Positions 60,988 to 64,000 of a stretch of 64,000 nt of DNA are shown here, in pieces. Below the pieces are notes generated by a model. That model did not search any database, was not told where the DNA came from, and saw only the letters and a list, made by a program, of their open reading frames with translations. Within the stretch, counting starts at the first letter, position 1; the number at the start of each line of letters is the position of its first letter. This stretch comes from Spirosoma terrae. Lineage in GTDB: Bacteria; Bacteroidota; Bacteroidia; Cytophagales; Spirosomataceae. Made by a program: the position numbers and the translations under genes. The stretch spans positions 806,001 to 870,000 of the forward strand of contig NZ_JAAFZH010000001.1 of assembly GCF_010435915.1 (NCBI RefSeq), given 5' to 3'.

Positions 60988-61782
60988 ATGAAAACATTGG
61001 CAATCGTTTTTTCTCTTGTGTTAAGTGGCAGCCTGCTTCAGGCCCAGTCCTTCGTTGGAATCTGGCAGGGAACATTACTTGGCTCGCAAGATCAATCGGT
61101 ACAGGTTGCCTCGACGCTCACGCTACGTCAGGAAGGCAATAACTACCTGGGTAATTTAGTGATGCGGCTTCCGAATGGCACGGAAGAAAGCTATGGCATT
61201 AAGGCTGTTTTGGTGAACAACATACTGGCAGGAACGGCCACATTTCCTTCCGATAACACGTCATATCAGATCGAGTGTGTATTCCAGGGCGACAAGTTGG
61301 TTGTTGCTGTTGGGCTATTGACTGTTCCAGTAATGGGTGGTGTATTTACGAAGGGGCAACAATCGGTAAAGGTTCCTCAGATGAAGAAAAACGAACCGTC
61401 GGCGGTTGCCAGTTCAGACGGATTATTCCGAAATAATCGGCTGGTTGGTGCGTGGGCTCATACCCGATACTACGGTAGTGGGGAGTTTTATGGGTCAGTA
61501 CGTACTACGCTGATTTTTTATCCCGACGGTCGTATGGCGACAGGATCATCGTCGGGCAATGCCAGTTTGGGAGGAAGCTCCGTCAGCAGTACGTCCGATG
61601 GTATTCAGAGTATGGAGGGCGTTCGCTGGTACTCAAAAGGCGCTGAACAAATCTGGTTACGGTATACCGGGCGTGGCGCAGGGGCAGACAAGCTTTTTGC
61701 CGAGTATGGTATATCGTCCGATGCGCAAAAAATTCTCTTATACCGAAATGGAGGTAAGCAACTCTATCAGCGGGTGCAATAG
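60988..61782 (+). CDS. Secreted protein of unknown function
   Basis: 264 residues from the ATG at 60988 (MKTLAIVFSLVLSGSLLQAQ signal). The first half (FVGIWQGTLLGSQDQSVQVA, EGNNYLGNLVMRLPNGTEES) resembles lipocalin-like or beta-barrel domains that begin with G-x-W-x-G. The second half begins RLVGAWAHTRYYGSGEFYGS, a similar W-containing entry strand, so the protein may contain two copies of one fold. No active site is visible. Alone in its unit between repeat elements and the M64-like gene. Confidence 0.65.
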   Translation: MKTLAIVFSLVLSGSLLQAQSFVGIWQGTLLGSQDQSVQVASTLTLRQEGNNYLGNLVMRLPNGTEESYGIKAVLVNNILAGTATFPSDNTSYQIECVFQGDKLVVAVGLLTVPVMGGVFTKGQQSVKVPQMKKNEPSAVASSDGLFRNNRLVGAWAHTRYYGSGEFYGSVRTTLIFYPDGRMATGSSSGNASLGGSSVSSTSDGIQSMEGVRWYSKGAEQIWLRYTGRGAGADKLFAEYGISSDAQKILLYRNGGKQLYQRVQ

Positions 61783-61984
61783 TATTCCTGGTCGGGTATA
61801 GATGAGCAAGTCTCACCGGAAAGACATTGTTGTGCGCAAAAAAAGTACGCCTGTTCATCTACAAGTACTCGTTGATTTGCACGCTAGTAGAGGATTTATA
61901 CTCTCTGAGAACTTCGTTTTGTTAACCCTAACAGACGTAAATCCGACTAAATCAATTATTCGTCAAACCAATTACTATCCAACC

Positions 61985-63052
61985 ATGAAACGATGCCAAC
62001 AGTTTATCCAGTACGGATGGTTACTGGCACTAGCAAGTTTGTTTATTGCCTGTAAAGAACAGCCGCAAACCTTTGCCGTACATGCGCCTATTTTCCCCTC
62101 AAATACCGAAAGAGTGACCTATACGCTTCGTCGTATTGAGGGTGATGTAGAGGTGGTTCGTTTATTCGAATCGGTACAAACGATCAATAGCGCGGGTACT
62201 ACGTCGGCCCCGTCTGCGGAAGTGCTGCTCAAAACCTGGAACAGCCCGTCAGCCTCTTCTTTTCCGCTCACCTTTACTCGTTCAACGGGTTACGGATCAA
62301 ACCGGCTCGTAACGTATCGTTTTGAAGTGGTTGGATCAAAAAACAACTACCAGCATCGAATTACGTTTGCTACCCGCCCTTATCCAGTACCCAATCAGGC
62401 GGCTCCAGTCTATGTCGTAGGGGATGTCAATAAAATCATGAATCTGGTTTTTATTCCGGATACAGATATGGCTTCGGACCTGACCACCTTCAGAAATGCA
62501 GTCAAGACGGATATTGATGAAGTATTTCACGAAGAGGACTGGATTCGTCGGTTTAGAAGTTCATATAATTTTTTCATTAACCCCGCCACTGGTCATGCGC
62601 ACGATTACGATACCGAAACGCGCGACCACGAACTGCCTTCTAACTGGGATAATTTGAGTTTTGCTCAGGGGAAAGTTATTCTGCACAGCCGTTCTATCCG
62701 TGATTTTAATGAGCCGGATAAAAATCTATTCTCGGCCGAACACTACGTAAAAGGCACGTTATTACACGAGAGTGGCCATTGTTTTTATCGGTTGGCCGAC
62801 GAATATGGAGGAGGAGTCCATTGGCAGGAAGCTGAACTGCCCAATAACTGGTCGACATTGATTGCCTGTCGGAATGATGCGGCTGGCCGTGGTATGACCA
62901 CTGCCGATGCGCATCAGATGGGTACTAGCGGTTGGTATAAGTTATGCCCCGCTAGTTGCGTTATGGAGTCGTCGGGAGCAGCCATGCATCCTTACGAAAA
63001 GCCCTGCCGCGATCGGATTCTGTATGCATTGCTCAAACGATCATCTCAATAA
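61985..63052 (+). CDS. M64 (IgA peptidase)-like metallopeptidase lipoprotein
   Basis: 355 residues from the ATG at 61985, which gives a lipoprotein signal (LLALASLFIACKEQ); the longer frame to 61802 is rejected. The zinc motif is HESGHCFYRLADEYGGG, matching the M64 pattern HEFGH-x-x-x-x-LADEY with Ser for Phe. A Cys-rich C-terminal part (LCPASCVMESSGAAMHPYEK) contains the Met-turn-like stretch. It is likely surface-anchored and cuts proteins. A small secreted gene follows ten bases later and may be co-transcribed. Confidence 0.82.
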   Translation: MKRCQQFIQYGWLLALASLFIACKEQPQTFAVHAPIFPSNTERVTYTLRRIEGDVEVVRLFESVQTINSAGTTSAPSAEVLLKTWNSPSASSFPLTFTRSTGYGSNRLVTYRFEVVGSKNNYQHRITFATRPYPVPNQAAPVYVVGDVNKIMNLVFIPDTDMASDLTTFRNAVKTDIDEVFHEEDWIRRFRSSYNFFINPATGHAHDYDTETRDHELPSNWDNLSFAQGKVILHSRSIRDFNEPDKNLFSAEHYVKGTLLHESGHCFYRLADEYGGGVHWQEAELPNNWSTLIACRNDAAGRGMTTADAHQMGTSGWYKLCPASCVMESSGAAMHPYEKPCRDRILYALLKRSSQ

Positions 63053-63061
63053 ACGCTAGCT

Positions 63062-63580
63062 ATGAAAACGACATATCTATTCTTGTTGCTGACGATGTTG
63101 ACTGGCTATTGTTATGCCCAAACCAGCACGGAGAAACTCTCGAAAGAGGAACGAAATCAACTGTCGAATGAACTCCCCAAATTAGACCGGTCGGCTGGTC
63201 AGTTTAATCCGGCATTTTTTAACGATACAAAAAATAGCCATCAAGCCGTCATTGTTCAGGTCGACAATGGTGTTTATACGCCGGTTAAGCGTGTTGAGCG
63301 GCCTGGTAAACTACCTTTTTTACAAGAGCAGGATGCACCATTTGTTATTAGCTACCTTTCCAAAGATGGCAAACAATTGGGGGGCTATTCTATTGCTACC
63401 CCAGCCAGTGTACGTAGTTGCGAAAGTCAGCGCGTTGGGGCGCGTAGCCCGGTGGGGAAATTCACGTTTGAATTGTTGATCCCTAATGACCCAGCGATTG
63501 AGCAACTAGCACTTTTCGATAATAAAAAGCGGATCGTTACGCTATCGCTTCCCCGTGCGACGAAGCCACCCAAAAAATAA
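63062..63580 (+). CDS. Small secreted protein of unknown function
   Basis: 172 residues with a signal peptide ending near YCYAQ. The mature protein has a short helix (TEKLSKEERNQLSNELPKLD) and then beta strands (PFVISYLSKDGKQLGGYSIA). It is basic near the end (RATKPPKK). I do not recognise a family. Its start lies ten bases after the M64-like peptidase stop, so the two probably act together, for example as a peptidase and an accessory or inhibitor, but nothing shows that directly. Confidence 0.6.
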   Translation: MKTTYLFLLLTMLTGYCYAQTSTEKLSKEERNQLSNELPKLDRSAGQFNPAFFNDTKNSHQAVIVQVDNGVYTPVKRVERPGKLPFLQEQDAPFVISYLSKDGKQLGGYSIATPASVRSCESQRVGARSPVGKFTFELLIPNDPAIEQLALFDNKKRIVTLSLPRATKPPKK

Positions 63581-63676
63581 GCCCTGAGCGAATTGGGTAG
63601 CGCTTTCTGAGCCGTACCCACGAATAGTAACAACTTAATCTGACCATTTCGGGCGAACGGTAGCGCGGCACGACTA

Positions 63677-64000
63677 CTAGGTCTGAATTACGCCCACAGA
63701 AAATGATTTGGTGATGGGCGCATGATTAGCGGCTGCAATACCTTCTGACAGGATCTGCCGGGTTTGTAACGGGTCGATAACTGCATCGACCCAGAGCCGG
63801 GCGGCTGCATAGTAAGGCGACAATTGGGCGTTATACTGATCGGTGATTTTTTTCAGCTGAGTTTGCTCTTCGTCGGGCGTCATGGGCTGGCCTTTGGCTT
63901 TCTGGGCGGCTACCTGAATCTGTAGCAGCGTTTTCGCGGCCGAAGCGCCACTCATAACCGCCATTTGGGCCGTTGGCCACGCCAGCATCAGACGAGGATC
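63677..64000 (-). CDS. Acyl-CoA carboxylase carboxyltransferase subunit (C-terminal part, truncated)
   Basis: The frame enters at the window edge as DPRLMLAWPTAQMAVMSGAS and ends with ILSEGIAAANHAPITKSFSV. The segment SPYYAAARLWVDAVIDPLQT is typical of the last helix of the beta subunit of propionyl-, methylcrotonyl- or related acyl-CoA carboxylases, which transfers CO2 from biotin to an acyl-CoA. About 107 residues are visible; the rest lies outside the window. Substrate cannot be assigned. Confidence 0.85.
   Translation of the reverse strand, partial: DPRLMLAWPTAQMAVMSGASAAKTLLQIQVAAQKAKGQPMTPDEEQTQLKKITDQYNAQLSPYYAAARLWVDAVIDPLQTRQILSEGIAAANHAPITKSFSVGVIQT

Overview
The window is a chromosomal segment of a Bacteroidota bacterium, most likely from the Cytophagales near Spirosoma. 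Evidence: a gldD gliding lipoprotein gene; many lipoproteins of the type found in this phylum; histidine kinases with TPR sensors paired with NarL-type regulators; an AraC regulator with a membrane N-terminus; DUF5018-like and PQQ-blade secreted proteins; almost no Shine-Dalgarno sequences; and a TAnnTTTG promoter box before one gene. Base composition looks close to 50% GC throughout. I see no rRNA, tRNA, CRISPR array, transposase or phage gene. Species assignment is inference.

Layout. 0-3 kb: a glycosyltransferase, a DUF2079-like membrane protein and a relic of an AraC regulator. 3-7 kb: fadA-fadB beta-oxidation pair. 7-17 kb: secreted or exported enzymes (Hint-domain protein, amine oxidase, two PLP aminotransferases, S9 and M28 peptidases). 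17-24 kb: an HD phosphohydrolase fused to a Pycsar-type membrane effector domain, a very large phosphoesterase/kinase-like/Omp85 fusion, and a membrane class III nucleotide cyclase. 24-29 kb: CsaA, a HEPN-MNT toxin-antitoxin pair, a ModE-like regulator, cydAB and endonuclease V. 29-36.6 kb: a two-component system with an unknown small protein, then four lipoprotein or secreted protein genes. 36.9-41 kb: a putative AraC / beta-lactamase-like / S41 operon. 43-47 kb: two proteins rich in His motifs (possibly metal related) and a sugar isomerase-like protein. 47-53 kb: DUF2183, RidA, GltX followed by an IVS-like element, AIM24-like protein and GldD. 53-59 kb: Kazal lipoprotein, second S9 peptidase, and a second two-component system with a solo LuxR-type HTH protein. 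59-64 kb: a 17-residue repeat surface protein, further secreted proteins including an M64-like peptidase, and the end of an acyl-CoA carboxylase gene.

The most interesting items are non-coding or composite. (1) Directly on the gltX stop codon lies a 461-bp element bounded by 26-bp inverted repeats, whose only mismatches are G:U-compatible, enclosing a decayed four-helix-bundle (IVS/S23-type) gene that has lost its ATG and carries an internal TAG. (2) Two copies of the dyad TATCCT-N8-AGGATA sit upstream of the response regulator and the kinase of one two-component system. (3) Three copies of CATGG-N4-CCATG fill the divergent region between the second kinase and a solo HTH gene. (4) At least two families of dispersed long palindromes occur, each with two copies in the window. 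(5) The fusion proteins at 16.7-23.3 kb suggest nucleotide second-messenger or phosphate signalling at the envelope.
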